Assembly: GCA_023395595.1 (NCBI GenBank)
Contig: JAEWYO010000012.1
Location: 1 to 63,672 of the forward strand
DNA: 63,672 nt
Direction: 5' to 3'
Source: Bacillota bacterium
GTDB taxonomy: Bacteria > Bacillota > Clostridia > Christensenellales > CAG-138
Positions 7,836-15,848 of the stretch are shown piece after piece. How positions within the stretch are numbered: the stretch's first letter is position 1; the number at the start of each line of letters is the position of its first letter. The notes beneath the pieces were generated by a model that was not told where the DNA came from, searched no databases, and worked only from the letters and a program-made list of their open reading frames with translations. The translations under genes were made by a program, and so were the position numbers.

Positions 7836-8744
7836 TCACGGGCGGTTGTGCTGCTCCCAAATCGCTTTGGCATACTGCGCAATCTGTGCGCGTATGTCGT
7901 CCGGCTCCAAAATCGTCAACTCCGTGCCAAACGAAAGCAGATAGCTCACCACCCAGCTATCGTGCGGCAGCAACACCTGCACCAGCAGACTGCCGTCCGG
8001 CTGCGGCTCAATCATGGAGCGCTCAAACTCATCATAGACGCGAAACGCGACCGCGGGCGAAAACAGAAGGCGCATCGGCTGCATGGCGGGCATTGTGTAG
8101 ATGGTTTGCTCCAGTTGCGGAACCTCGTCCGGCAGCGCGTCGAATTGCTCCTGCAGCACCGTCATCTCGACGATGCGGCTCACCTTAAACAGTCGAAAAT
8201 CCTCCTGCATGCGGCAATAGGCATACAGATACCAGCTCTTATCCTTGAAGATGAGCTTGACGGGCAATATCATGCGGCGGTTCGTCTCGCCGCTGGTTGA
8301 GCAATAGACAATCTCCAGCACGCGTCGTCCGGTCAGCGCGGTCTTGAGCCGTTCAAACTTCACGCCGTCTGTGTTGGCCATGCCCCAGCGGGAAAAATCG
8401 ACCTCGATCCAGCTCGTGTTCTGCTTCTGAAACAGTCCACCGAGTTTATTGAGCAGCGCGTCCACCGGTTGATCCACCGCGCGCAGGCTTTGGATGGCAT
8501 AGAGAATCTGGTTCTGTTCCTCGTCAGAGAGCAGCGCCTTGTCGAACGAATAGTTTGGCAGCAGCGATACACCACCGTTTTTCCCCTGCGTGGCGTAAAC
8601 GGGCACGCCCGCGAGCGAGAGCGCTTCGATATCGCGATAGACCGTCCGCACAGAAACTTCCAGCGCACGGCTGAGCTCCGGCGCGGTCATCGTGCCCTTC
8701 TCCAGCAATAAGTATAGAATTTGAAACAACCGGTCGTTCTTCAT
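7836..8744 (-). CDS. YafY-type transcription regulator with HTH and WYL domains
   Basis: A 302-residue protein. Residues 1-60 are a winged helix (HTH_11) with SVRTVYRDIEALSLAGVPV as the recognition part. The C-terminal two thirds are a WYL domain that binds a ligand, often a nucleic acid or nucleotide. Such proteins usually repress their own gene and adjacent ones. Here a palindrome of type TGACA-N-TGTCA lies over the gene's own -35 and a second lies before the next gene, which supports autoregulation and local control. The start follows GGGAGAGACG. Confidence 0.88.
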   Translation of the reverse strand: MKNDRLFQILYLLLEKGTMTAPELSRALEVSVRTVYRDIEALSLAGVPVYATQGKNGGVSLLPNYSFDKALLSDEEQNQILYAIQSLRAVDQPVDALLNKLGGLFQKQNTSWIEVDFSRWGMANTDGVKFERLKTALTGRRVLEIVYCSTSGETNRRMILPVKLIFKDKSWYLYAYCRMQEDFRLFKVSRIVEMTVLQEQFDALPDEVPQLEQTIYTMPAMQPMRLLFSPAVAFRVYDEFERSMIEPQPDGSLLVQVLLPHDSWVVSYLLSFGTELTILEPDDIRAQIAQYAKAIWEQHNRP

Positions 8745-8775
8745 CGTCTCTCCCGTAACACATTACCATATATTC

Positions 8776-8811
8776 AGTATAAAACAAAAACCTGACAAGT
8801 ACTATGTCAGG
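8776..8811 (-). promoter_or_regulatory. Promoter and predicted operator of the WYL regulator
   Basis: On the minus strand TATACT (8776-8781) serves as the -10. The inverted repeat CCTGACA, seven bases, TGTCAGG (8791-8811) covers the -35 position. This is the second copy of the TGACA/TGTCA operator and supports autorepression. Confidence 0.6.
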
Positions 8812-8836
8812 TTTCTTTCATTCGGATTTGCTTTTT

Positions 8837-9358
8837 TTACGCGACCTTTGCCCTGCCCGCTACAACATACTTGCGCAGCAGAGAGCGGAGGGTTTCCAGT
8901 TCACTTTCGCTGGCAATCTGCCCTTTGGGGATCACCGCCGCGCGATTCTCGCCCGCGATGAGATAGATTGCGTTCTTGGTCTCGCGCGCAAGGTAAATCT
9001 GCTTCCAGCTAAAGTCCGTATCCCCGCGGTCGCTCTTTGCGTGCACGCCGTTGCGGTCAATGCTGTATTGTACCGAAAAATCACTCATCTTGCCGGATTT
9101 GTAGCCGTTGTTGACGCGCACCACGACGGAGATCAGGTTGAACGCAACCATCACCACCGCGCCGGTAAACGCGGCAATCAGCCCGACGCCGCCTGCGTTC
9201 ATCACGGAGATGCCCTGCCCGTAACGAATCAGTGTCACAAGAACGCCGAGGATAATAAACGTCATGATCGCAAGGCCCGCAAGCTTTCGCTTCATGCGAA
9301 AATAGTTGTATTGAATGTTGTCCTGTTTGGTGATCGTAAATCTGCCGGAATACGTCAT
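8837..9358 (-). CDS. YcxB-like membrane protein
   Basis: A 173-residue protein with two hydrophobic helices (about 28-48 and 57-80) followed by a domain with GVHAKSDRGDTDFSWKQIYLARETKNAIYLI. This matches the YcxB-type, PH-like C-terminal domain found behind two TM segments. The function is unknown. The start is the ATG at 9358 after AAAGGAGC; the longer reading frame lacks a ribosome site. It is separated from the ABC exporter genes by a strong hairpin. Confidence 0.65.
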   Translation of the reverse strand: MTYSGRFTITKQDNIQYNYFRMKRKLAGLAIMTFIILGVLVTLIRYGQGISVMNAGGVGLIAAFTGAVVMVAFNLISVVVRVNNGYKSGKMSDFSVQYSIDRNGVHAKSDRGDTDFSWKQIYLARETKNAIYLIAGENRAAVIPKGQIASESELETLRSLLRKYVVAGRAKVA

Positions 9359-9455
9359 GGATGCACGCTCCTTTCGCGATGTTCCCATTATACCGTTGCG
9401 CAATGCTACTGTCAAAATACAGCGGCTGCATGGGCAAAATCGCTCCTGTACGCAG

Positions 9456-9490
9456 CATTCCCCGCAGGAATTGCCTTCCTGCGGGGAATG
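9456..9490. other. 15-bp perfect stem-loop between exporter and YcxB-like genes
   Basis: CATTCCCCGCAGGAA and its exact complement enclose TTGCC. A short T-run follows only on the plus strand, while both flanking genes read on the minus strand. It may protect the exporter mRNA 3' end or terminate inefficiently. Confidence 0.6.
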
Positions 9491-9518
9491 TTTTGCGCGC
9501 TACTCTTTGATTGTATCC

Positions 9519-10673
9519 TTAGTTGCGCTGCAGCGCCTCGATCGGTGTCATCTTGCTCGCTTTTGCGGCAGGATAGCTGCCAAATGCCACGCCGATGACC
9601 ACGCAGAAGAGCAGGGCGACAACCGCCGCGCGCCACTCGATCGCAATTGTCATATCCGAGATCATCCCGAATATCTGAAGCCCCAACGCGGAGAGCCCAA
9701 GCCCGATTAACCCGCCAAGGATGGAGAGCACACATGCTTCGATGAGAAACTGCATCATGATGTGGCTTCTGCGCGCGCCGATGGCTTTGCGGATGCCGAT
9801 TTCGCGCGTGCGCTCCGCGACGGAGACCAACATGATGTTCATAATGCCGATACCGCCGACCAGCAGCGAGATCGCCGCGATTCCGCCCAGCATCAGCGAG
9901 AGCGTACCGACCACGTCGTCCAGTGTGTCCAGAATTTCGCTCATGTTGTAGACCGTGTAGCTGTCCTCGTCCTGCGTAAGCTGCAACATGTGGTTCTCCG
10001 TCTGCGCTTGCGCAATGTCCACGGTATTGGTGGACGAAGCCTTGACATACGCGGTGGTAATCGCGGTGCTGTCCGCAATGCGCTGTGCCGTTGTCAGCGG
10101 GATCAGAACCTGAGAATCGGTATCCGATCCCGTCTCGGCAAGCAGGCCAACAATCGTAAACGTGTGCCCGCTCATCGTGAATGTCTTGCCAATCACGTCA
10201 TAGCTTTCGAACAGCTTGCCCGCAACCTCGGTTCCAATTACCGCGGTATACGTCCGCCAGTCCAGATCGGACGCAACGATCTCGCGGCCGGATTCCATCT
10301 CGGCGCCGATGATGTCCATATAGGAACCCGTGATGCCGAGCGCGGAGACACTGGTATAGTTGGAGCCGCTGCGCGCGGTGCTGCTGACGGTTAGATACGG
10401 CGCAACGCCCGCAATCGCGTCGTATTGCTTAAGCCCCATGAAGTCATCTGTATCGAGGGTAATATCCTCGTCTGTCACCGAGACGGTGAGCAGATCTGAG
10501 CCCATGGACGCAATTGCGCTGGTGATACTGCTGGTTGTGCTCTGCGCAATCGAAACGAGTATGATCACGCTCATCACACCGATGATGATGCCAAGCATGG
10601 TCAGAAACGAACGCATCTTGTTCGCCAGTGTCGAGCGAACGGCGAGACGAAGGGAATTGAGAAACATCGTCAT
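9519..10673 (-). CDS. MacB-like ABC transporter permease (FtsX fold)
   Basis: A 384-residue permease. An N-terminal TM helix (NSLRLAVRSTLANKMRSFLTMLGIIIGV) is followed by a large extracytoplasmic MacB_PCD domain and an FtsX domain with three TM helices (LLVGGIGIMNIMLVSVAERTREIGIRKAIGAR). It carries no nucleotide-binding domain; the ATPase is the separate gene before it. The ATG at 10673 overlaps the ATPase stop (ATGA) and has a GGAGGCGG ribosome site. With the ATPase and the MacA-like adaptor it forms an export or mechanotransmission system for peptides, drugs or lipids; the substrate is unknown. Confidence 0.9.
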   Translation of the reverse strand: MTMFLNSLRLAVRSTLANKMRSFLTMLGIIIGVMSVIILVSIAQSTTSSITSAIASMGSDLLTVSVTDEDITLDTDDFMGLKQYDAIAGVAPYLTVSSTARSGSNYTSVSALGITGSYMDIIGAEMESGREIVASDLDWRTYTAVIGTEVAGKLFESYDVIGKTFTMSGHTFTIVGLLAETGSDTDSQVLIPLTTAQRIADSTAITTAYVKASSTNTVDIAQAQTENHMLQLTQDEDSYTVYNMSEILDTLDDVVGTLSLMLGGIAAISLLVGGIGIMNIMLVSVAERTREIGIRKAIGARRSHIMMQFLIEACVLSILGGLIGLGLSALGLQIFGMISDMTIAIEWRAAVVALLFCVVIGVAFGSYPAAKASKMTPIEALQRN

Positions 10674-11356
10674 GCCTGCTCCGCCTCCTCCCAAGAATGA
10701 TACAGCTTGCCATCACGCACATAGACCGTGCGCTGCGCTTGCCGCGCAATCTCGTCGTTGTGGGTAATCAGCACGATAGTGTGCCCTTCCTCCGCCAGCG
10801 AATGAATCAGGCGCATGATGTCCGTACCGCTCTTGCTGTCCAGATTGCCCGTCGGTTCATCCGCAAGGATTACCCGCGCGTTGCTGGCCAGTGCCCGCGC
10901 AATCGCCACGCGCTGCTGCTGCCCGCCGGAAAGCTGGCTCGGACGATGGAGCATGCGTTTGCTCAGCCCCACCTGATCGAGCGCAGATTTCGCGCGTTCC
11001 AGCCGTTCCTTCTGCGTCAGCCGCTGGTAGATCAGCGGCAGCTCCACGTTTTCCAGGGCGCTCATGGAATCCAGCAGATTGAACTGCTGAAATACGAAGC
11101 CGATCTTCTCACTGCGAATCAGCGAAAGCTGCTGATCCGTACAGTCGGCAATATTCACCCCATCGAGCAGGTACCGTCCGGAATCCGGCAAGTCGAGGCA
11201 CCCCATCACGTTCATCAGCGTCGTCTTGCCGGAGCCGGAAGGCCCGCAAATCGCCACAAACTCCTTTGGCTTGACGTGCAGCGAGGCATCATCGAGCGCA
11301 TGCACCACCTCGTCGCCAACATAGTAAGTCTTATAGATGTGTTCCAGCAGCAGCAT
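10670..11356 (-). CDS. MacB/LolD-type ABC transporter ATP-binding protein
   Basis: A 228-residue ATPase. Walker A GPSGSGKTT, Q-loop VFQQFNLLDSM, signature LSGGQQQRVAIARAL and Walker B VILADEPTGNLD are all present. It powers the adjacent FtsX-type permease. The start is placed at the ATG at 11356 after AAAGGAGCGTGCC. The stop overlaps the permease start by 4 bp, indicating coupled synthesis of the complex. Confidence 0.93.
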   Translation of the reverse strand: MLLLEHIYKTYYVGDEVVHALDDASLHVKPKEFVAICGPSGSGKTTLMNVMGCLDLPDSGRYLLDGVNIADCTDQQLSLIRSEKIGFVFQQFNLLDSMSALENVELPLIYQRLTQKERLERAKSALDQVGLSKRMLHRPSQLSGGQQQRVAIARALASNARVILADEPTGNLDSKSGTDIMRLIHSLAEEGHTIVLITHNDEIARQAQRTVYVRDGKLYHSWEEAEQA

Positions 11357-11414
11357 GGCACGCTCCTTTCTCACGCATGTGTGTCTGAATCGTTCGATAT
11401 GACATGCATGTGCC

Positions 11415-13088
11415 TCAGTTCCCGCCCATCGGGCCGCCGCCTTGGCCGTTGCCGCCGCCCATACCGCTCGGCGGCTGGAAGCTGCCGCTGTCTCCGCTAG
11501 GCATCGTCATGCCGCCTTGACCCATGAAACCAAACGACGTCGTTGTGGAGTCATCCTCGGAATAGGTCGCCTTGCTTGTGCGCTCCGGCACCCAGACGAC
11601 ATCGCCCGCCGCAAGACCCTCCGCCGTGATGGCGATATAGGAACCATCCGACATGCCCGTGGTCACGTTCAGCTTCGTGAGTGAATCAAGGTTTAACTCG
11701 CCATCCGCGCGGTTCTCGCCCGCTGTAGTCCCATCCGCCGCAAGATAGACAAACGCGGTATCGCCGTCATATTGCACCGCGGCAACTGGAACGATCAGCG
11801 ACTCCCCGCTGGTCTCGGTGATGATTTCGGCAGAGGCGCTCATGCCCGGATAAGCGCCATCCATCGGCTCGGTCGTAATGGTCGCGGTATAGCTGGTTAC
11901 ATAGCTTCCGCTACCGGAATAGGAGATGTTGGTCACAGTCCCCGTGAACTCGCCCTCCAGCGCGTCGAGTGTAACGGTTGCGCTCTGGCCGAGTTTGATG
12001 GTCGCAATGTCCAGCTCGTCAATGGACAGCGCGAGGGTGAATCCGCCGGTTCCGGTGAGCGTGCAAACCGATGTGCCCGCAGCAACGGTGTCCCCCGCCT
12101 TGACAGAGAGCGCGGTGAGCGTACAATCCGTCTCCGCTTTTACGGTGAGCAGCGCTTCGAGATCGGCAATTTTGGTGAGTTGCTCTGCTTCTGTATTCTT
12201 AAGCGTTGTATAGGCTGCCGTCGGCGCGCCTTCCGCAAGAGTGAACACCGTGGTGCCCTTGCTGATCTTCTGGTTATCGGTCACGTTGACGGCGGCAATC
12301 TTGCCGGAAGGAGCCGTCACCTCTACAAATTCGTTCACGTCAATGCTGCCGCTACCGAGGGTTGCGCCGCCGCTGCTGAGCACCGTTGCGCTGGTGCCGA
12401 CGGAATAGTAGTTATCAGTGAAAACCACCTTGGCTGCTCCGTCTTCAATCTGTGTGATATATCCTTCCTGTGTGTCTTCGCCGATGACGACACTGACCGC
12501 GTCATATTGCGCCATTGCCTCCGTTGCCGGAATGGTCAGGGACATTTTTCCATCGGTCGCGATTCGGCAAAGATAGTCCATATCGTCCACAATGCTGCCT
12601 TCCTTGGCTTGCAGATCCTTGACGATGCCGCCTTTGCTCGCGGTGACTTTCAGGTTGGTGAGCAGCTGTTTTGCGCTGGCGAGAGAGGCGCGTGTGCTGC
12701 TCAGCTCATCTTTGAGATCGCTCAACTGGCTCTCCACGTCCGTTGAATGCATGGTCATCACCACGTCGCCAGCCCTGACGGCATCGCCGGGCGCAAAATT
12801 GACCGCGGTCACGGTGGCCTCCGCCGTGGTGGTAACGCTCTGGCTCTCGGCTGCCGAGAGTGTGCCGCTGCCGCTGACGGTTGTGCTGATCTCTCCGCTG
12901 GAAACCGCTGTTGCGCGATAGGTAAGCGTACTGGTGCTGTCGCTGCCTTTTTTAGACAGGTTCACGACAACGATTGTACAAATCGCAATGAGGAGCACCG
13001 CCGCACTGATCAAGATGATCGTACGCGTACGCTTCTGTTTCTTCTTCTTTTGCTTTGCTGCGGTAAACGATGTGTCGAATGATTCCAT
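11415..13088 (-). CDS. MacA/HlyD-like membrane fusion protein of the ABC exporter
   Basis: A 557-residue protein with one N-terminal membrane helix (about 24-46) after a Lys-rich cytosolic stretch. It then has biotinyl-lipoyl-like and beta-barrel domains typical of periplasmic adaptor proteins, and a Gly/Met/Pro-rich tail. In single-membrane bacteria such adaptors sit on the outer face and link to the MacB-like permease encoded downstream. It is first in the operon adaptor, ATPase, permease. Two direct repeats of GTGGCACA 11 bp apart lie upstream and may bind a regulator. The glycine-rich tail is unusually long and its purpose unknown. Confidence 0.87.
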   Translation of the reverse strand: MESFDTSFTAAKQKKKKQKRTRTIILISAAVLLIAICTIVVVNLSKKGSDSTSTLTYRATAVSSGEISTTVSGSGTLSAAESQSVTTTAEATVTAVNFAPGDAVRAGDVVMTMHSTDVESQLSDLKDELSSTRASLASAKQLLTNLKVTASKGGIVKDLQAKEGSIVDDMDYLCRIATDGKMSLTIPATEAMAQYDAVSVVIGEDTQEGYITQIEDGAAKVVFTDNYYSVGTSATVLSSGGATLGSGSIDVNEFVEVTAPSGKIAAVNVTDNQKISKGTTVFTLAEGAPTAAYTTLKNTEAEQLTKIADLEALLTVKAETDCTLTALSVKAGDTVAAGTSVCTLTGTGGFTLALSIDELDIATIKLGQSATVTLDALEGEFTGTVTNISYSGSGSYVTSYTATITTEPMDGAYPGMSASAEIITETSGESLIVPVAAVQYDGDTAFVYLAADGTTAGENRADGELNLDSLTKLNVTTGMSDGSYIAITAEGLAAGDVVWVPERTSKATYSEDDSTTTSFGFMGQGGMTMPSGDSGSFQPPSGMGGGNGQGGGPMGGN

Positions 13089-13138
13089 ACTCTTTGATCG
13101 CCTCCAACTTTATTCGCCTTTGATGATATTGGTCGGTT

Positions 13139-13157
13139 GTGGCACAATCGTGGCACA
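13139..13157 (-). promoter_or_regulatory. Direct repeats GTGGCACA upstream of the exporter operon
   Basis: Two copies of GTGGCACA (13139-13146 and 13150-13157) have starts 11 bp apart, one helical turn, about 55 bases before the adaptor start codon and near a possible TATCAT -10. This arrangement suits a dimeric activator such as an OmpR-type response regulator, but none is encoded nearby. Confidence 0.35.
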
Positions 13158-13329
13158 TCATCGCGTAAAATATGTACCATTGCGACAGGAAACAAGCGGG
13201 ACTGTTTTCTTTACGGCATTGTCGGATAAAGCGTCGAGTTTGTGTCAAGTTTTTGCCACCTTCGCGGAATACGATAATCAAAGTAGATCCTACGCGCGCT
13301 GCGCGAAAACATTTCTGGAGCGTGTCATC

Positions 13330-14550
13330 ATGAACGAAAGATCGAAAAGAACCCTTACCCGCGCGCTTGCCGCGCTGATGCTGGCCACCGTCCTGTTCTG
13401 CTTCGGCTTTGCCGGCGTCGCACCGGACACCGCGACGGTCGCAAACGCCGCGGAGCTCAAGGCTGCGCTGGACAGCGCTGCGGCGAGCGGAACCACGACG
13501 ATCCTCTATTATGCGCCGGGTACGAGCACGATTGAGCTGAGCGAACCCATTGCGATTCCTTCCAATGTATCGCTCGACCTCAGCGCGGGCGGCGGAACCC
13601 TGCGCGTTGCCAGCGGCGGGGTGCTGGATGTAAACGGAACGATCATCGGCGGCGCGGTAGATGTCTCCGGCGGAACACTACTGCGCGAATCCGGCAGCAG
13701 TATCACCGCCACCATCACCACGAGCGGCGCGGGTGTGGTGCGCGGCGCACGAGTGCTCTCTCTGGAGAATCTCAGCACGACCAGCACCGAAAGCATCACC
13801 GCCGTGACCTATGCCGGGGAATCCAGCGCGGACACCAGCGCTTACGTCACCCGCGCGGCAACAGCAGTGCTCTATGTAAAGATGACCGGTTCGAATTACT
13901 CTTCCTATAAAACCATCGAGACGGTCGCAACCGGCGCGGGCAATCTCTTCCGCCTTGGAAGCAAGCATACTGATACACTTTCGCTGTCCTATGCGCTCAC
14001 CTACGGCGGACTGACAGGGGCGAGCCTTTCCGCGCTTAACCCGGTCAACTATACCGCAAGCGATGCCGCAATTCTGCTCAACAACCCGACGAAGGATGGA
14101 TTTGTGTTTGCGGGATGGACATGCGAGCAGCTCGGCGTGACCGTGCCGCAGGACGAGATGGTGATTCCCGAAGGCACGACCGGCGCGCTCACTTTGATTG
14201 CCGTCTGGTTGGAATCGCCCACCGGCGGCGGCATGGGTGGCGGCTCAGGCACAGGCACCGGAAGCGGCAGCGGCACACAGGCGGATGCGCAGGAACAGCA
14301 GGACAACGCAGCCGAGCAGGAAAACCAAACTCAGCAGCAGACGCAGCAGAGTTCGCGCAGAACGCGCACGGCTTCCTCCTCCACCAAGGTGTCGTTCAGC
14401 AACGATACAGACACGACGGTGCCGACGGTCGCAAGTGTGCGCGAAAGCGGGTCGGGTTCGTTTCCGTGGGGTTGGGTGTTCGGCGGGCTTGCCGCGCTGG
14501 GCATTCTGGCATATCTATTTGCAAGACGGGCCAATCGTACACAGCGCTAA
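13330..14550 (+). CDS. Secreted, membrane-anchored surface protein with a Listeria-Bacteroides-type repeat
   Basis: A 406-residue protein with a signal peptide (RTLTRALAALMLATVLFCFGFAGV). A region of short beta-strands resembling a right-handed beta-helix follows, then one InlB B-type repeat (LNNPTKDGFVFAGWT...ALTLIAVWLE). After that come Gly/Ser- and Gln-rich linkers and a C-terminal membrane helix followed by ARRANRTQR as the stop-transfer anchor. There is no LPxTG motif. It is probably an adhesin or surface scaffold. The longer frame from 12934 overlaps the divergent adaptor gene and is not credible. The chosen ATG has GGAG upstream. Confidence 0.78.
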   Translation: MNERSKRTLTRALAALMLATVLFCFGFAGVAPDTATVANAAELKAALDSAAASGTTTILYYAPGTSTIELSEPIAIPSNVSLDLSAGGGTLRVASGGVLDVNGTIIGGAVDVSGGTLLRESGSSITATITTSGAGVVRGARVLSLENLSTTSTESITAVTYAGESSADTSAYVTRAATAVLYVKMTGSNYSSYKTIETVATGAGNLFRLGSKHTDTLSLSYALTYGGLTGASLSALNPVNYTASDAAILLNNPTKDGFVFAGWTCEQLGVTVPQDEMVIPEGTTGALTLIAVWLESPTGGGMGGGSGTGTGSGSGTQADAQEQQDNAAEQENQTQQQTQQSSRRTRTASSSTKVSFSNDTDTTVPTVASVRESGSGSFPWGWVFGGLAALGILAYLFARRANRTQR

Positions 14551-14560
14551 ACCGGCAACA

Positions 14561-14587
14561 AAAAAAGCGGGCAAATGCCCGCTTTTT
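14561..14587. terminator. Bidirectional intrinsic terminator
   Basis: A6-GCGGGC, loop AAAT, GCCCGC-T5 sits between the convergent surface-protein and membrane-protein genes and carries T-tracts in both directions. Confidence 0.9.
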
Positions 14588-14618
14588 ATTGCCCTTGTGT
14601 TTCTGAAACGATTCCGGA

Positions 14619-15059
14619 TTATTTTGCCGCTTCTTCCGTTTTATCGCCAGCCTCTTCTTCCGGTTCTTTCTTCATGCGCTCGGCGTAAGCATGGAACGCA
14701 CTCTTTCCGTCCGCTTCCCACCAGTCGTCATAATACTCCCAGTCTTTCCAGTCTCGCTTCTCGCCTTCGCCGTGTTGATGGTGGCGCTTGCCGTGGTGGT
14801 GCTTCTTTTCTCCTTCGCCGGAGCTGCTGGAGCCGCCGAAGCCAAACAGAATCTTCGCCAGCAGGAACAATCCCAACCCTTCCCAGAAGCCGATGACGGG
14901 CAGACCGAAGAGTTTCGGCATCAGCCAGTTCCAGAGCCACATGATGACATTGCCAAAGAGCAACCCCATCAGGAATGCGCCTGCAAGGCCCAACACGGCA
15001 TAGAGCGTATATTTCGCCCAATTGGGAACCGTGCTCCAGTGTTTTTTGATTTGACTCAT
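14619..15059 (-). CDS. Small membrane protein following an ECF sigma factor
   Basis: A 146-residue protein with two hydrophobic segments (about 15-35 and 40-68), then a His-rich stretch (HHHGKRHHQHGEGEKRD) and an acidic Trp/Tyr-rich tail (DWKDWEYYDDWW). The ATG at 15059 follows AAAGAGG. It is encoded 65 bp after the sigma gene on the same strand, a position often held by a membrane anti-sigma factor. Neither the zinc anti-sigma motif nor an RsgI domain is seen, so a role in sigma control or metal sensing through the His cluster is only inference. Confidence 0.6.
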   Translation of the reverse strand: MSQIKKHWSTVPNWAKYTLYAVLGLAGAFLMGLLFGNVIMWLWNWLMPKLFGLPVIGFWEGLGLFLLAKILFGFGGSSSSGEGEKKHHHGKRHHQHGEGEKRDWKDWEYYDDWWEADGKSAFHAYAERMKKEPEEEAGDKTEEAAK

Positions 15060-15124
15060 CGTGATATCCTCTTTCTCTAGAATTCTATTGCTTTTGTACT
15101 TGTGTTGCTTCATGCGGGAAGAGG

Positions 15125-15673
15125 CTAAGCTTCCCCGTCTTCCAGCAGTTTGCGGAGGGTCTTCACCGCACGGCTCTTGCGTGAGAGCAGCGTGCCGATG
15201 GGTTCACCCCATTCCTCCGCGAGATCGCGAAAGGTCTTCCCCTTCAGCTCGGTCGCAATCAGGATTGCCCGCTGCCGGGGTTCAAGGCGGCCGATGGCGT
15301 CGGTCAGGCGGTGCATGCGTTCCACCCGTTCTTCTTTCGCAAACGGCTCCTCGTTTTGAGCGGCAATCAGGTTCAGCAGCGGCAGTTCGCCGTCTTCATC
15401 CGCCATGCCATCGAGGCTCGTCTCCTTGCTGCTCTTTCGCTCGTAGTCCACAATCTTGTTTCGCACGGCGCGGTAGGCATAGGCGGCGATGTTCTCCACA
15501 GGCCCGTTGGTCTCGAGATGGCTTACCAGACTCAGCATCACATCCGCGACGATGTCCTCTGCGTCCATCTGGCTGATGCGGTAGGCACGGTTTTTGACAA
15601 AGCGAATGAGCTTCTCCCCGTCGCGGGTGAAAAACGCATACCACTTGCTGTTTTCGCCTTGTTCCATCGCCAT
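15125..15673 (-). CDS. ECF-type RNA polymerase sigma factor
   Basis: A 182-residue protein. Region 2 includes AYRISQMDAEDIVADVMLSLVSHL, and region 4 includes RLEPRQRAILIATELKGKTFRDLAEEWGEPIGTLLSRKSRAVKTLRKLL. It directs RNA polymerase to a small regulon. The likely partner is the membrane protein encoded directly downstream. The start ATG follows GGGAGAGGGA; a second ATG two codons later is equally possible. Confidence 0.9.
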   Translation of the reverse strand: MAMEQGENSKWYAFFTRDGEKLIRFVKNRAYRISQMDAEDIVADVMLSLVSHLETNGPVENIAAYAYRAVRNKIVDYERKSSKETSLDGMADEDGELPLLNLIAAQNEEPFAKEERVERMHRLTDAIGRLEPRQRAILIATELKGKTFRDLAEEWGEPIGTLLSRKSRAVKTLRKLLEDGEA

Positions 15674-15789
15674 TCCCTCTCCCTAACACTCTATTGACGA
15701 TTGATGCGCGCGTTTATTGCACCCTGTGCAAAAATTTCTTCTTTCTTCAGATATATCACAAACACGCAAAAAAACATATCAAAACATCA

Positions 15790-15823
15790 AAAAAGCTCCC
15801 GCAAACGAATTGCGAGAGCTTTT
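15790..15823 (-). terminator. Terminator of the hydrogenase operon
   Basis: A hairpin built from AAAAGCTC/GAGCTTTT and CGCAA/TTGCG arms lies 26 bases after the hydA stop. On the minus strand it ends in a run of T. Confidence 0.85.
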
Positions 15824-15848
15824 GTTTGATCTGATTTGGTTTGGGTGA

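Noticed and set aside
12934..13329. An N-terminal extension of the surface protein
   Set aside because: The extension overlaps the divergent adaptor gene, and the signal peptide starts at 13330 with a ribosome site.
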